Source: Mariluticola halotolerans
GTDB lineage: Bacteria > Pseudomonadota > Alphaproteobacteria > Rhizobiales > Devosiaceae
Assembly: GCF_021611515.1 (NCBI RefSeq)
Contig: NZ_CP090960.1
Coordinates: 744,001 to 808,000, forward strand
DNA length: 64,000 nt
Direction of reading: 5' to 3'
Below the pieces are notes generated by a model that searched no databases, had not been told where the DNA came from, and saw only the letters and a list, made by a program, of their open reading frames with translations. The translations under genes were made by a program, and so were the position numbers. Below, in pieces: positions 55,706-63,823 of the stretch (within the stretch, counting starts at the first letter, position 1; each line of letters opens with the position of its first letter).

Positions 55706-55743
55706 GCAGGGCACGGAAACCGATACGGTTTCATGTACCCTGC
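55706..55743 (-). terminator. Terminator between DUF2254 and dps
   Basis: A long hairpin with outer stem GCAGGG/CCCTGC and inner stem GAAACCG/CGGTTTC. On the minus strand it is followed by seven T (plus-strand A run 55699-55705), a strong terminator for dps; the same hairpin may stop the convergent DUF2254 transcript. Confidence 0.8.
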
Positions 55744-55802
55744 TTCATACAACTCCCCGGGAGGAGCCCGCCGACATGGGGGTCGCCGGCGTTTTCGGAC
55801 GC

Positions 55803-56315
55803 TTAGTCCGAAATTGTCGCGCGCAACATCCACAAGGCCTTTTCGTGGAAGGTCAGGCGTGCGGTGAGCATGTCTTCTGTCACCACGTCACCGGCGTCAC
55901 CGGCCTTTTCGGCGGCCTTGCGCATCGTGCGTACCGCAGCTTCATGGTCATCAATCAGATCGTTGACCATATCGATTGCGGTGGTGTTCTTTACATCGGC
56001 GGCCTTGGGCGAAAAGCCTGCGGCTTCACCCAGCTTTACCGGTGCGAGATGGCCAAGGGCCCGGACGCGTTCAGCGATAACGTCTGCCGCCTGGAACAGC
56101 GCATTGTAATGCTCTTCGGTCAATTCGTGCAGCGGACGGAACAAAGGCCCGACGACGTTCCAGTGATAGAGGTGGCTCTTGATTGTGAGCTTGTAGGTCG
56201 CGGCGAGAATTTCGGACAGATCCGCGGAAATGTCAGAGCGGTAATCGGCTGCCAGACCGATTTTCATATTCTCTTCGTGGGCTGCGGGTTTGAGAGCGGC
56301 TGAGGCTTTCGCCAT
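55803..56315 (-). CDS. dps: Dps-like DNA-protecting ferritin
   Basis: Forms a dodecamer that stores iron and protects DNA from peroxide, 170 residues. The ferroxidase-site residues are visible in KSHLYHWNVVG and in FRPLHELTEEHYNAL, and the four-helix pattern is complete. The Lys/Ala-rich N-terminus may bind DNA. A GGAG-type site precedes the ATG. No EcfG motif lies directly upstream; it is probably read from the DUF883 operon promoter or from a different promoter. Confidence 0.93.
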   Translation of the reverse strand: MAKASAALKPAAHEENMKIGLAADYRSDISADLSEILAATYKLTIKSHLYHWNVVGPLFRPLHELTEEHYNALFQAADVIAERVRALGHLAPVKLGEAAGFSPKAADVKNTTAIDMVNDLIDDHEAAVRTMRKAAEKAGDAGDVVTEDMLTARLTFHEKALWMLRATISD

Positions 56316-56418
56316 GATTATTTCTCCTGTTTGAACTTATGCTTCGCGGTGCCGGCGAAGCGCCTTCATCAAGTTGAACCGAAGCGGATCACGTCCCGGC
56401 TTGCGGCAAATGTGCCGA

Positions 56419-56841
56419 TCAATCCCGGCTTCGACTGGTGGTGCGGGTCAGAGCGAAAACCAGACCACCAATTGCCGCCAGAACGAGGGGATTTTTTGAA
56501 CGTGCGACGGTGCCAAGCGTTGTCAGTGCGGCTGAGGCGGCGAGTGCCCTGCCCGCTCTTGCGGCGCGCTGACGGCGCCGCTCGATGCGGTTGAGAACCA
56601 TGAGCACGGCAAGCAGGATCAAAGCCAGGATCAGCGTCACCAGGGCAATGAACAAGGCGGCGTAAATGCCCCCCATGGTCGCTGCAAGGTAAAGCCCACC
56701 AGCGATCAGACCCGAGACCACAGCCATCGTCATCAACACACCGACAACCACATAGAGAATGGCGTTGCGGCGTGTTTGCCTTGCGATTGCGCCAAGGTCA
56801 CGCGTCGCGGAGGCGGCGAGCGAGTGGGCCATACGACTCAT
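56419..56841 (-). CDS. Holin-like (YqjE-type) membrane protein
   Basis: A 140-residue protein with two close membrane helices (around YVVVGVLMTMAVVSGLIAGG and ALFIALVTLILALILLAVLM), a basic segment (RIERRRQRAARAGRA) and a third weak hydrophobic stretch near the end. It resembles YqjE / phage-holin-like proteins that accompany YqjD/ElaB proteins. It starts three bases after the DUF883 gene, so the two are co-transcribed. Confidence 0.75.
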   Translation of the reverse strand: MSRMAHSLAASATRDLGAIARQTRRNAILYVVVGVLMTMAVVSGLIAGGLYLAATMGGIYAALFIALVTLILALILLAVLMVLNRIERRRQRAARAGRALAASAALTTLGTVARSKNPLVLAAIGGLVFALTRTTSRSRD

Positions 56842-56844
56842 GAT

Positions 56845-57183
56845 TTAGTGCTTGCTCAAAAAGGCCAGCAGAAAGCCGACACCAGCGGCGATGCCGACAG
56901 TCTGGAGCGGCTTCTCGCGAATGTAATCGCGAACATCGTTTTCGAGCGATGCCACTTCCTCTCGGACAGACTCAATCGCCTGCTGCGAGGTTTCAGCCAG
57001 ATCGTCGCGTACTTTTTCGGCACGGCCGGTATACTGATTGGCCTTGGCACTGCCGAAGGCTCCAACCACTTTTGTCAGTTCAGCGATATCCTCGCGGATC
57101 CGGGCGATCTGAGCTTCTACGTCATCACTCGTCGCGGCGGCGCCACTGCCATTCTTACGGGCGCTTGTCGATGCGGTAGCCAT
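56845..57183 (-). CDS. DUF883 (YqjD/ElaB family) membrane-anchored protein
   Basis: A 112-residue protein with a long amphipathic helical body (VEAQIARIREDIAELTKVVG ... SVREEVASLENDVRDYIREK) and a C-terminal membrane anchor (TVGIAAGVGFLLAFL). YqjD of Escherichia coli binds ribosomes at the membrane in stationary phase. The ATG at 57183 follows AAAGGAG. A perfect EcfG promoter lies 30 bases upstream. Confidence 0.85.
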   Translation of the reverse strand: MATASTSARKNGSGAAATSDDVEAQIARIREDIAELTKVVGAFGSAKANQYTGRAEKVRDDLAETSQQAIESVREEVASLENDVRDYIREKPLQTVGIAAGVGFLLAFLSKH

Positions 57184-57212
57184 AATCAACTCCTTTGCTT
57201 TCCTGTTAAGAG

Positions 57213-57237
57213 AACGTGCGGAATGACCAAATGTTCC
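57213..57237 (-). promoter_or_regulatory. EcfG-type promoter of the DUF883 operon
   Basis: On the minus strand GGAAC (57237-57233), 16 bases, CGTT (57216-57213), a perfect match. Confidence 0.85.
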
Positions 57238-57253
57238 GCAGCACTCGCAAAAT

Positions 57254-57285
57254 AAAAAAACGCCGGCCATCAATGATGGCCGGCG
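57254..57285 (-). terminator. Rho-independent terminator of the PRC-barrel gene
   Basis: A ten-base stem CGCCGGCCAT/ATGGCCGGCG (57261-57270, 57276-57285) with a five-base loop, followed on the minus strand by seven T. It lies 24 bases after the PRC gene stop and just upstream of the DUF883 promoter. Confidence 0.85.
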
Positions 57286-57308
57286 TCGATATTCAGGGTT
57301 AGCTGTTG

Positions 57309-58331
57309 TTAGCGCAGCACAACACTGTCACGGTCTTGCTTGTAGGCGTCAGCGTCGTATTCGGCGTGACCCTTCAGCTGCTCCTCATTGAAATCCGTAT
57401 AAATGGACAGGCTGCCATTCGGATCGCGGAGGATGTCGAGCTCTTTCGCGTCGAGAGCGACGGGCTTTTCACCCAGACCCAGGAAACCACCCACATCGAT
57501 GATATAGGCTTCGACGTTACCGTCGCCGGAGACAATCACGTCACCGATTTCACCGAGGTCTTCTTCTTCACGGCCATATACACGGGTGCCGATCAGTTCT
57601 TCCGCGCTCAGACCAGCGGTGTCGACAATTTCCATGCCTTCGCGGGTCGGCTCAACCATGTTGTCGGCTTCAGGCTGCGTGGTTGCAGCAATATCGCCCT
57701 GGGTGTTGTGCGTTGCATCAGCCTTGTTGTCAGTATCAGCCGCGCCACCCATCATGGTGCCATTGTTTGCATCGGAATGCATGGCCTGGTCGTTGTTAAT
57801 TGCATCACGATCAAATGCCGGTGCAGATTCAAGCTCTTCACTTGTTGCGTTGACGAGCAGACGCTGTTCAGTCTGAACATAAGGTTCAGTGCCTTCGGCC
57901 TGTGCCGGGGCGTTTTCAGTTGCTGTGGTATTAGGCGCCATGGTCGAGCCAATGGCAACTTCTGTCCAGCTTACGCGGGAGAAGTCGATAGCAACTTCCT
58001 TTTCACCAATGCCGAGGAAGCCGCCGACACCAATAACGATCGCCTGAGCGCGGCCATCCGGCGCCATGACGACGTCATTTACGTCACCAATGACATCAGC
58101 ATCCGGGCCTGCAGCGTTGTAAACGCTTTTGCCCAAAAGGCTGGAGGCTAAAATCTGGCCGGGGGCACCCGGGAAATACCCGTCAGTGGCCTCGGTGCTC
58201 ATTGCGGCATCCGGGTTGAAGATTGCGCCGCCCATCGTATCGGACTGCATATCCGTCGAGGTAGACTGGGCAAACGCGCCGCCGGTCATCAGGGCGGTCA
58301 ATGCGGTAGTAGCGAGAAGCGTGCGGATCAT
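57309..58331 (-). CDS. Secreted protein with two PRC-barrel domains
   Basis: A 340-residue exported protein: signal peptide (MIRTLLATTALTALMTGGAFA), first PRC barrel (about 60-125, with GVGGFLGIGEKEVAIDF), an acidic Asp/Asn/Thr-rich linker and a second PRC barrel (about 235-315, with VGGFLGLGEKPVALD). Such tandem PRC proteins are abundant in alphaproteobacterial stress regulons; their partners are unknown. The ATG at 58331 follows AAGGAG. An EcfG promoter lies about 97 bases upstream. Confidence 0.85.
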   Translation of the reverse strand: MIRTLLATTALTALMTGGAFAQSTSTDMQSDTMGGAIFNPDAAMSTEATDGYFPGAPGQILASSLLGKSVYNAAGPDADVIGDVNDVVMAPDGRAQAIVIGVGGFLGIGEKEVAIDFSRVSWTEVAIGSTMAPNTTATENAPAQAEGTEPYVQTEQRLLVNATSEELESAPAFDRDAINNDQAMHSDANNGTMMGGAADTDNKADATHNTQGDIAATTQPEADNMVEPTREGMEIVDTAGLSAEELIGTRVYGREEEDLGEIGDVIVSGDGNVEAYIIDVGGFLGLGEKPVALDAKELDILRDPNGSLSIYTDFNEEQLKGHAEYDADAYKQDRDSVVLR

Positions 58332-58427
58332 GTTATGATCTCCTTCGTGTGTCAGTTTTGGCATATCGGCTGCGTCGCAAGAGAAGTTTGCTGACAGATC
58401 ATGCGGCGCGGCCACCTACAGACTAGA

Positions 58428-58452
58428 AACGGGGTGGAGCCTAAAAGGTTCC
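58428..58452 (-). promoter_or_regulatory. EcfG-type promoter of the PRC-barrel gene
   Basis: On the minus strand GGAAC (58452-58448), 16 bases, CGTT (58431-58428), a perfect match. Confidence 0.85.
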
Positions 58453-58476
58453 AAAACAAGACCTGTCGTTTCTGAT

Positions 58477-58508
58477 AAAAAAACACCCCACTCGGAAAGC
58501 GGGGTGTT
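58477..58508 (-). terminator. Rho-independent terminator of the DUF3309 gene
   Basis: Stem AACACCCC/GGGGTGTT (58482-58489, 58501-58508), followed on the minus strand by seven T. It lies 27 bases after the DUF3309 stop. Confidence 0.8.
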
Positions 58509-58534
58509 TTGCATGCGCTGTATTTTCGTACGGG

Positions 58535-58693
58535 CTAGAAGGCACCTAACAGCATCAGGATCAATACGATCACCAGCAGCGTGCCGATGATGCCGCTCGG
58601 GCGATATCCCCAGCCGCGAGCATAGGGCCAGGCCGGAATGGCCCCGATCAACAGAAGCAGCAGAACAATAAAAAGAATGGTCGAAATGGCCAT
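58535..58693 (-). CDS. DUF3309 small membrane protein
   Basis: A 52-residue protein starting MAISTILFIVLLLLLIGAIP, with a polar middle (ARGWGYRPSG) and a second membrane helix (GIIGTLLVIVLILMLLGAF), matching DUF3309. GGGGAG precedes the ATG at 58693. A perfect EcfG promoter and a strong terminator frame it as a single-gene stress unit. Function unknown. Confidence 0.88.
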   Translation of the reverse strand: MAISTILFIVLLLLLIGAIPAWPYARGWGYRPSGIIGTLLVIVLILMLLGAF

Positions 58694-58831
58694 GGTGTAG
58701 CTCCCCAAGGATGTCTGGTGCTGCAAAAGCTTGCGCGGGCTGCGCAGGCTTGCAAGACACCGTTCACGGTCTCCTCCGGCTCTCGAACAAAATTGCAAAA
58801 GCTGTTTTGCGCGTCAACCGGACGCATGATC

Positions 58832-58856
58832 AACGGGTGAACTGACAAAAGGTTCC
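58832..58856 (-). promoter_or_regulatory. EcfG-type promoter of the DUF3309 gene
   Basis: On the minus strand GGAAC (58856-58852), 16 bases, CGTT (58835-58832), a perfect match 138 bases before the start codon. Confidence 0.85.
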
Positions 58857-58868
58857 GCAGGGAACAAA

Positions 58869-58894
58869 CGGCGCATCCTTTTCGGGATGCGCCG
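58869..58894 (-). terminator. Hairpin ending the second TRAP operon
   Basis: A ten-base perfect stem CGGCGCATCC/GGATGCGCCG with a six-base loop, nine bases after the dctM stop. The minus strand continues TTTGTTCC, a short T-rich tail. Confidence 0.65.
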
Positions 58895-58902
58895 TCAGGC
58901 GT

Positions 58903-60213
58903 TTAGATGAGCCAGGTCGCAATTGGCGGGAAGAACAGCAGAATGGCCAACACGGTCAACTGCAGTGCGATAAACGGCAAAAGCGCGGTGTAAATGTGCT
59001 TCAGCGTTATATCTCGCGGCGCCACGCTCTTCAGGTAGAACGCGGCGGGGCCAAATGGTGGCGTCAGATACGAGACCTGCATGTTGACGGCGAACAGGAT
59101 GCCGAACCAGATCGGGTCGTAACCAAGCTGCACCACGATGGGCACAAAGATCGGCAGGGTCAGAAGTGCAATGCCGATCCAGTCGAGGAACATACCAAGG
59201 ACGAGCAGGATCAACATCATCACCATGATGATGACGACCGGCGGCGCATCGATGCTGAGGATGGCGGTGGCGACAAAGCGGTTACCGCCCATCAGATTGT
59301 AGACACCCACCAGCACAGCCGCCGCAATACCGATCCAGATGATCATGCCGCAGGTTTCAAGCGTATGAACCAGACTGTCCTGCAGCATTTTCACGGTCAG
59401 CTCGCGCCGCAGCAAAGAGATGATGAGGACAGATGACACACCGAGCGCTGCCGCTTCCGTGATCGATGCCACGCCGCCATAGATGGACCCGAGAACCACG
59501 AAAACGATGAAACCCGGCGCGGCGAGTGATCGCAGGGCACTGCCCAGGGATTCCTTTGCCATGTCTTCGTCCGACATCGGTGGGCCGAGCTGTGGGTTGC
59601 GCAGGCAAATGAACAGCACATAGGCGATGTAGAATGCCAGAAGCAGCAAGGCGGGTGTGATGGCGGCAATGAACAGGTCGGCAATGGAAACGCTGGCGAC
59701 CAGCCCATAGATAATGAGAACGATAGATGGCGGCATCATTGTGCCAAGGGAACCACCCGCGCAAACAACGCCAATCGACAGACTGCGGTCATAACCCAGC
59801 CGCAGCATTTGTGGCAGTGCGAGAATGCCCAGAAGTACGATCTCGCCGCCGATAACGCCGGACATGGCGGCCATCAGAATGGCCACGATCAGGGTCTGCA
59901 CAGCAACGCCGCCCGGCAGGCGCCCGGCGAGCACGCGCATGCCATTGAACAGATCCTTGGCAATGCCCGATCTGTCGAGCAAGGCGGCCATCAGAATGAA
60001 CATTGGAATGGCCACCAGCGAATATTCGGTGATGAAGCCGAAGATGCGCGAGGTCACCAGGGGCAGCGCATTGCCGCCAAACCAGCCAAAGGTGAAAATC
60101 AACGCAACGAGGCCCGTAACCCAGGCAAGCGGTTGACCGGAGAGCAGCAACAAGAAAATGCTGCCGACGAGAATATAGGTGCCGAGCTCGATACCCAGTG
60201 CGCTCATACCCAT
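58903..60213 (-). CDS. TRAP transporter large permease, DctM type (second system)
   Basis: Membrane subunit of 436 residues with about a dozen helices. DctM features include MSGVIGGEIVLLGILALPQM, SLGTMMPPSIVLIIYG and the C-terminal MQVSYLTPPFGPAAFYL. The ATG at 60213 follows GGGGAG. It starts one base after the small permease gene ends. The mid-length and sequence place it in a subgroup different from the DctM at 33417-34691, so the substrate probably differs. Confidence 0.92.
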   Translation of the reverse strand: MGMSALGIELGTYILVGSIFLLLLSGQPLAWVTGLVALIFTFGWFGGNALPLVTSRIFGFITEYSLVAIPMFILMAALLDRSGIAKDLFNGMRVLAGRLPGGVAVQTLIVAILMAAMSGVIGGEIVLLGILALPQMLRLGYDRSLSIGVVCAGGSLGTMMPPSIVLIIYGLVASVSIADLFIAAITPALLLLAFYIAYVLFICLRNPQLGPPMSDEDMAKESLGSALRSLAAPGFIVFVVLGSIYGGVASITEAAALGVSSVLIISLLRRELTVKMLQDSLVHTLETCGMIIWIGIAAAVLVGVYNLMGGNRFVATAILSIDAPPVVIIMVMMLILLVLGMFLDWIGIALLTLPIFVPIVVQLGYDPIWFGILFAVNMQVSYLTPPFGPAAFYLKSVAPRDITLKHIYTALLPFIALQLTVLAILLFFPPIATWLI

Positions 60214-60214
60214 G

Positions 60215-60787
60215 CTATTTCTCCCCGGCTGCGACGCCGGATACATCGCGCCGGATAGCGGCGACCAGATGCAGCGCGGTCTGTATGAACATCAACGACA
60301 CACATATGAGAATTGTAATTTTCAATAGTGCGGGGGTTGGCGGATTCCATGCGGTGCCCGTGCCCTCAAGGTGAATTTCACCAAGCGGATTATGGGTTGC
60401 CTTCCATGCCATGACCCATCCAGCGTAGCCAAGGCCGGCAAAGAAACACATTGCCACAATCGAATTGAAAATATCGAGCCAGCGCTTCGCCCTGGGTGAC
60501 ACGGTGTCATAGAACATGCGCACGCGAATGTGCTTGTCCCGCGCGAGCGCTACGGGGCCACCAATCAGGAAAATGGCGGCAATCAGAAACGTGGTTGTCT
60601 CGTGCGCCCAGAATGTGGGGCTGTCAAAGACGTAACGCGAAATCACCTCAAATACGCTGACGAGGAAAGCCACGAAAATAGCCCATGCGAGTATTTTGGT
60701 TGAATTGGCTATCCATCTGTCCAGCCGAGACCGCACCTCATGGCCGTCGCCTTCGGTAATTGCGGCAATATCTATCTTGTCGTTCAT
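60215..60787 (-). CDS. TRAP transporter small permease, DctQ type (second system)
   Basis: Membrane subunit of 190 residues with four predicted helices, including the family region FWAHETTTFLIAAIFLIGGPVALARDKHIRV (read in parts). It lies 77 bases after the solute-binding protein gene and one base before dctM. The C-terminal tail is basic. Confidence 0.88.
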   Translation of the reverse strand: MNDKIDIAAITEGDGHEVRSRLDRWIANSTKILAWAIFVAFLVSVFEVISRYVFDSPTFWAHETTTFLIAAIFLIGGPVALARDKHIRVRMFYDTVSPRAKRWLDIFNSIVAMCFFAGLGYAGWVMAWKATHNPLGEIHLEGTGTAWNPPTPALLKITILICVSLMFIQTALHLVAAIRRDVSGVAAGEK

Positions 60788-60864
60788 CTGCCCTGCCCCT
60801 TCAGATACAACTGCGCCCGGCGATCATGTGTGCCGGGCGCAGCAACTCAAACCGTTATTTCAAC

Positions 60865-61890
60865 CTACAGCAGATTGCGGCTGGTGAGATAGGCGGTAAC
60901 TGTATCGTAGTAGCGCTGGGTCATTTCCGTGCGACCGGCCCAGTTCTGCCATTCATCCTTGGCGATGCGACGGAATTTCGCGCGTTCATCGCCAGACCAG
61001 TTGATGATCTCGATATCAGGATTGGCTTTGGCTTCGATCACCGCTTCCGCATCAAGCTTGCGCACCGAATAGACGTGCTGGAAGATAAACTTGTCGACAG
61101 AAGCCTCAAGGATTGCCTGCAGATCAGCCGGCAGACCGTCCCAGACTTCCTTGTTGATCGAAATATCGATCATGGGCAGCGAATGGAAACCCGGATAGAG
61201 CGGGTAATTGGCAATGTCGTTCATGCCCAGGGCCTGGTTGGTGGCGAATACGGTGTTATCCGCAGCGTCCACAACGCCCTTGTCGAGTGCCGAAAAGATT
61301 TCCGAGCCCGGCAGAGCCACAGGGCTTGCACCGGCTTTCTGGAAAATCTCGTAGACCATGCCTTCAGGTGCGCGCAGCTTGACGCCCTTCAGATCTTCAA
61401 CAGTGCGGATGGGCACACCGGATACGAAAGCTTCAGGCTCGGTTGCCGCAGCACCGATAAAGTGTACGCCATAAGGTTCGACCAGTTCGGAATAGAGCTC
61501 ATCGCCGCCACCGGATTGCATGAACCCGAGGAATTCGAACGGATCGCTCCATGCGCCCACGAGGTTGCCCATCATGGCAAACGCCGGATCCTTGCCAGCA
61601 AAATAGCTCGGATCGGTCAGGTGGCCCTGCAGAATGCCGGCGCCAACCGCTTCAAGCGTATCGGTGTGCGGGACGACCGCACCAATTGGCAGAATCTGGA
61701 TTTCGATGCGGCCACCGGATAATACGCCGACATCTTCAGCCCATTTGGTCTTGTTGACAAATCCTGGCTCACCAGCTGTCTCAGACGTCTGGAAGGTCCA
61801 GTTGTAATCGGCGGCAAGCGCCACGCTGGACATGGCGGCAACCGATACGGCGATCGCAGCGGCTCCCATCAACTTTTTCAGTGTGCTCAT
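60865..61890 (-). CDS. TRAP transporter solute-binding protein, DctP type (second system)
   Basis: Periplasmic binding protein of 341 residues. A signal peptide (AAAIAVSVAAMSSVALAA) precedes the mature protein beginning DYNWTFQTSE. The ligand arginine segment appears as GVKLRAPEGMVYEIFQKAG, followed by EIFSALDKGVVDAADN, typical of the TAXI-independent DctP class. The ATG at 61890 is chosen because the signal peptide starts there. It diverges from the FadR-family regulator with two operator-like sites between them. Confidence 0.9.
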   Translation of the reverse strand: MSTLKKLMGAAAIAVSVAAMSSVALAADYNWTFQTSETAGEPGFVNKTKWAEDVGVLSGGRIEIQILPIGAVVPHTDTLEAVGAGILQGHLTDPSYFAGKDPAFAMMGNLVGAWSDPFEFLGFMQSGGGDELYSELVEPYGVHFIGAAATEPEAFVSGVPIRTVEDLKGVKLRAPEGMVYEIFQKAGASPVALPGSEIFSALDKGVVDAADNTVFATNQALGMNDIANYPLYPGFHSLPMIDISINKEVWDGLPADLQAILEASVDKFIFQHVYSVRKLDAEAVIEAKANPDIEIINWSGDERAKFRRIAKDEWQNWAGRTEMTQRYYDTVTAYLTSRNLL

Positions 61891-62036
61891 TCTCACTCCC
61901 CATAGAAATACTGATGCTGAAATCTGTTTCAGCTGCGTTTGAATTGCATCAGCCGAACCAAATCTGCGGCTATGTAGGCATGGTTTGCCGCTTGCGATCA
62001 ATATACGAAATGCGTTCGGGCAAACTCATTCCCAGG

Positions 62037-62052
62037 TATTTGTAGGACCAGT
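62037..62052 (-). promoter_or_regulatory. Candidate FadR-family operator 1
   Basis: Read on the minus strand this is ACTGGTCCTACAAATA. It contains TGGT-CCT-ACAA, the half-site layout (TnGTnnnACnA) of FadR-subfamily GntR operators, and matches the site at 62124-62139 in inverted orientation. Confidence 0.6.
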
Positions 62053-62123
62053 TGGGGAGTTTTTCCAAAAAACTTCCGAAAATTCGGTGGTTTACGCTAG
62101 TTAAGACGTGCCAGCTTGCCTAA

Positions 62124-62139
62124 ACTGGTCCCACAAAAA
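62124..62139 (+). promoter_or_regulatory. Candidate FadR-family operator 2
   Basis: ACTGGTCCCACAAAAA on the plus strand, identical to site 1 over ACTGGTCC-ACAAA apart from one pyrimidine change. It lies 48 bases before the regulator start, suitable for autoregulation. Confidence 0.6.
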
Positions 62140-62186
62140 TATTTTGCCACCCGGTTCAAATAGCCCGCCAGTGGGAGCAATTTCAG

Positions 62187-62903
62187 ATGAAGCAAGAGAG
62201 CCCGACAGCCCAAAAGATACACAAGGGTAGTCCCTCCGCTGTCGATGACCTCGTTATCCATATTCGCGCAATGATCGAGACAAACCGTCTGGGCGTTGGC
62301 GACACCCTTCCCTCGGAACGCGAATTGTGCGAACAGTTTTCGACCAGCCGCAATACCGTGCGCGAGGCCATGCGGATACTCAAGGCCTATGGTGTTGTGG
62401 AGGTCCGCCCCAAGGTGGGTGCTACCATTATTGATAACCGGATGGCGCGGGCGCTGGATCTGTTTTCGTTCAATACGATTGAAATTTCACGCAAGACCTT
62501 TTCCGATATCCAGGGCTTTCGCTGCATGATCGAGGTGGATTCAGCCGAGCGGATTTTTAACAATCTCCAGCCTGACGACCTCGCTGATCTGCATGAGATC
62601 AACAACACCATGGCGGATGCGCCTTCCAAGAGCGCCGCTTCGGACGCGGACTATGCTTTTCATACGCGCCTCATTCAAATTCTCGACAATGAGGCCATTC
62701 TTGAAATCTACCGCATCATGAAGCCGGTCATTATCGGGATTATGGAGAAGGGAAAGTCCCGGCAGGACTTCAAGACCTTCACCTTCCAGCAGCACCTGCA
62801 CGTGATTGAAGCGCTCAAGGCGCGGGACCGGATTACCTATCAATACGCGCTGCAATTTCACCTAAATCTAGGCTTTAACACGTTTGTGCCGGATGAGACC
62901 TGA
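62187..62903 (+). CDS. GntR-family regulator, FadR subfamily
   Basis: Regulator of 238 residues with an N-terminal winged helix (LPSERELCEQFSTSRNTVREAMRIL, in parts) and an all-helical FCD effector domain (residues about 90-230), where metal or ligand positions appear in FHTRLIQ and FQQHLHVIEAL. The ATG at 62187 follows GGGAG. It diverges from the TRAP operon and probably represses it until the transported acid binds. Confidence 0.88.
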   Translation: MKQESPTAQKIHKGSPSAVDDLVIHIRAMIETNRLGVGDTLPSERELCEQFSTSRNTVREAMRILKAYGVVEVRPKVGATIIDNRMARALDLFSFNTIEISRKTFSDIQGFRCMIEVDSAERIFNNLQPDDLADLHEINNTMADAPSKSAASDADYAFHTRLIQILDNEAILEIYRIMKPVIIGIMEKGKSRQDFKTFTFQQHLHVIEALKARDRITYQYALQFHLNLGFNTFVPDET

Positions 62904-62913
62904 GGCCACCGCA

Positions 62914-62941
62914 TGAGGCGGTTGCGCGCTGCACCGCCTCA
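62914..62941. terminator. Hairpin between convergent FadR-type and hydrolase genes
   Basis: An eight-base perfect stem TGAGGCGG/CCGCCTCA (62914-62921, 62934-62941) lies between the convergent stops. No T tract is seen; a bidirectional end of transcription is likely. Confidence 0.45.
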
Positions 62942-62969
62942 CTTGCTTGGTATGGCAAACCGTTTGGCG

Positions 62970-63809
62970 CTAATGCGCCCGGACGATCTTGAACCCATCC
63001 ACATCATGCACGAGCGGCAGGTTCTCCCAGCGGTCCTTGTCATGCAGAATAATGAGTTTGCTCATATCACCGTCCACCACATCATTGATGCGGTCGATGG
63101 TCTTGAGCTGGTCCCAGACGCTGCCAATGGCATTGTTCAAGGGCACGTAGACGCCGTTGTGATTGTGGCCGGTAATATTGGTGGCCGAATAAACGCAATC
63201 GCCGGAAACCACGATATCGCCGCGGGCACATTCCAGAACGATGAATTGCTGGCCGATTGTGTGGCCCGGCCCGAAGCGGGCATGGACACCGGGCAGGACA
63301 TTGTTCTTGTCACCATCCAGCAAGGTCACCCGGTGCTGCACGGAGGCATCGAAAATGTTCCGCAAATCGTCGGGGTTGATGATGTCGGTCAGGTAGCCGA
63401 ACTGCGGCGGCAGCGCCATGGCTTCATGCCATGACAGCAGTTCGGCCTTCTGAATGAATATCCGGGCATTGGGGAATTTGTGCACTGAGCCTGCGTGATC
63501 AAAATGGGCATGGCTGAGCAGGATATCGGTGATATCCTCGGGCTGCACATCAAGCTCGGCAAGCAGGCGCACCGGCGATATCCATTCGGGCACACCGAAC
63601 CGTTCACTCATTTCAGCGCCGATCCCCTCCCGCATGAAGCCGGTGTCGATCAGGATGTTGCGTGTGCCGTTGCGCGCAAACACAAAGGCGAAGGGCGTGT
63701 CCATCACCCCTTCGTCGTGGGTGCCGTTCACCAGGGCGGCAATGGGTTGATCCTTTGCCCGGGCATATTCGAGCACATAGATTTCCCAGTTCCGGTTTTC
63801 TTCAGACAT
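62970..63809 (-). CDS. Metallo-beta-lactamase fold hydrolase, acyl-homoserine lactonase-like
   Basis: Hydrolase of 279 residues with the dinuclear zinc motif HAHFDH (His100, His102, Asp104, His105), then GPGHTIGQQ and SGDCVYS supplying further ligands. The general layout fits the N-acyl homoserine lactonase group, but many members of this fold open other lactones or esters. The neighbouring TRAP and ABC transporters favour a catabolic lactone as substrate. It follows the ABC permease gene by 14 bases on the same strand, so the two are probably one operon. Confidence 0.8.
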   Translation of the reverse strand: MSEENRNWEIYVLEYARAKDQPIAALVNGTHDEGVMDTPFAFVFARNGTRNILIDTGFMREGIGAEMSERFGVPEWISPVRLLAELDVQPEDITDILLSHAHFDHAGSVHKFPNARIFIQKAELLSWHEAMALPPQFGYLTDIINPDDLRNIFDASVQHRVTLLDGDKNNVLPGVHARFGPGHTIGQQFIVLECARGDIVVSGDCVYSATNITGHNHNGVYVPLNNAIGSVWDQLKTIDRINDVVDGDMSKLIILHDKDRWENLPLVHDVDGFKIVRAH

Positions 63810-63823
63810 GACTGTTCCTTCCC

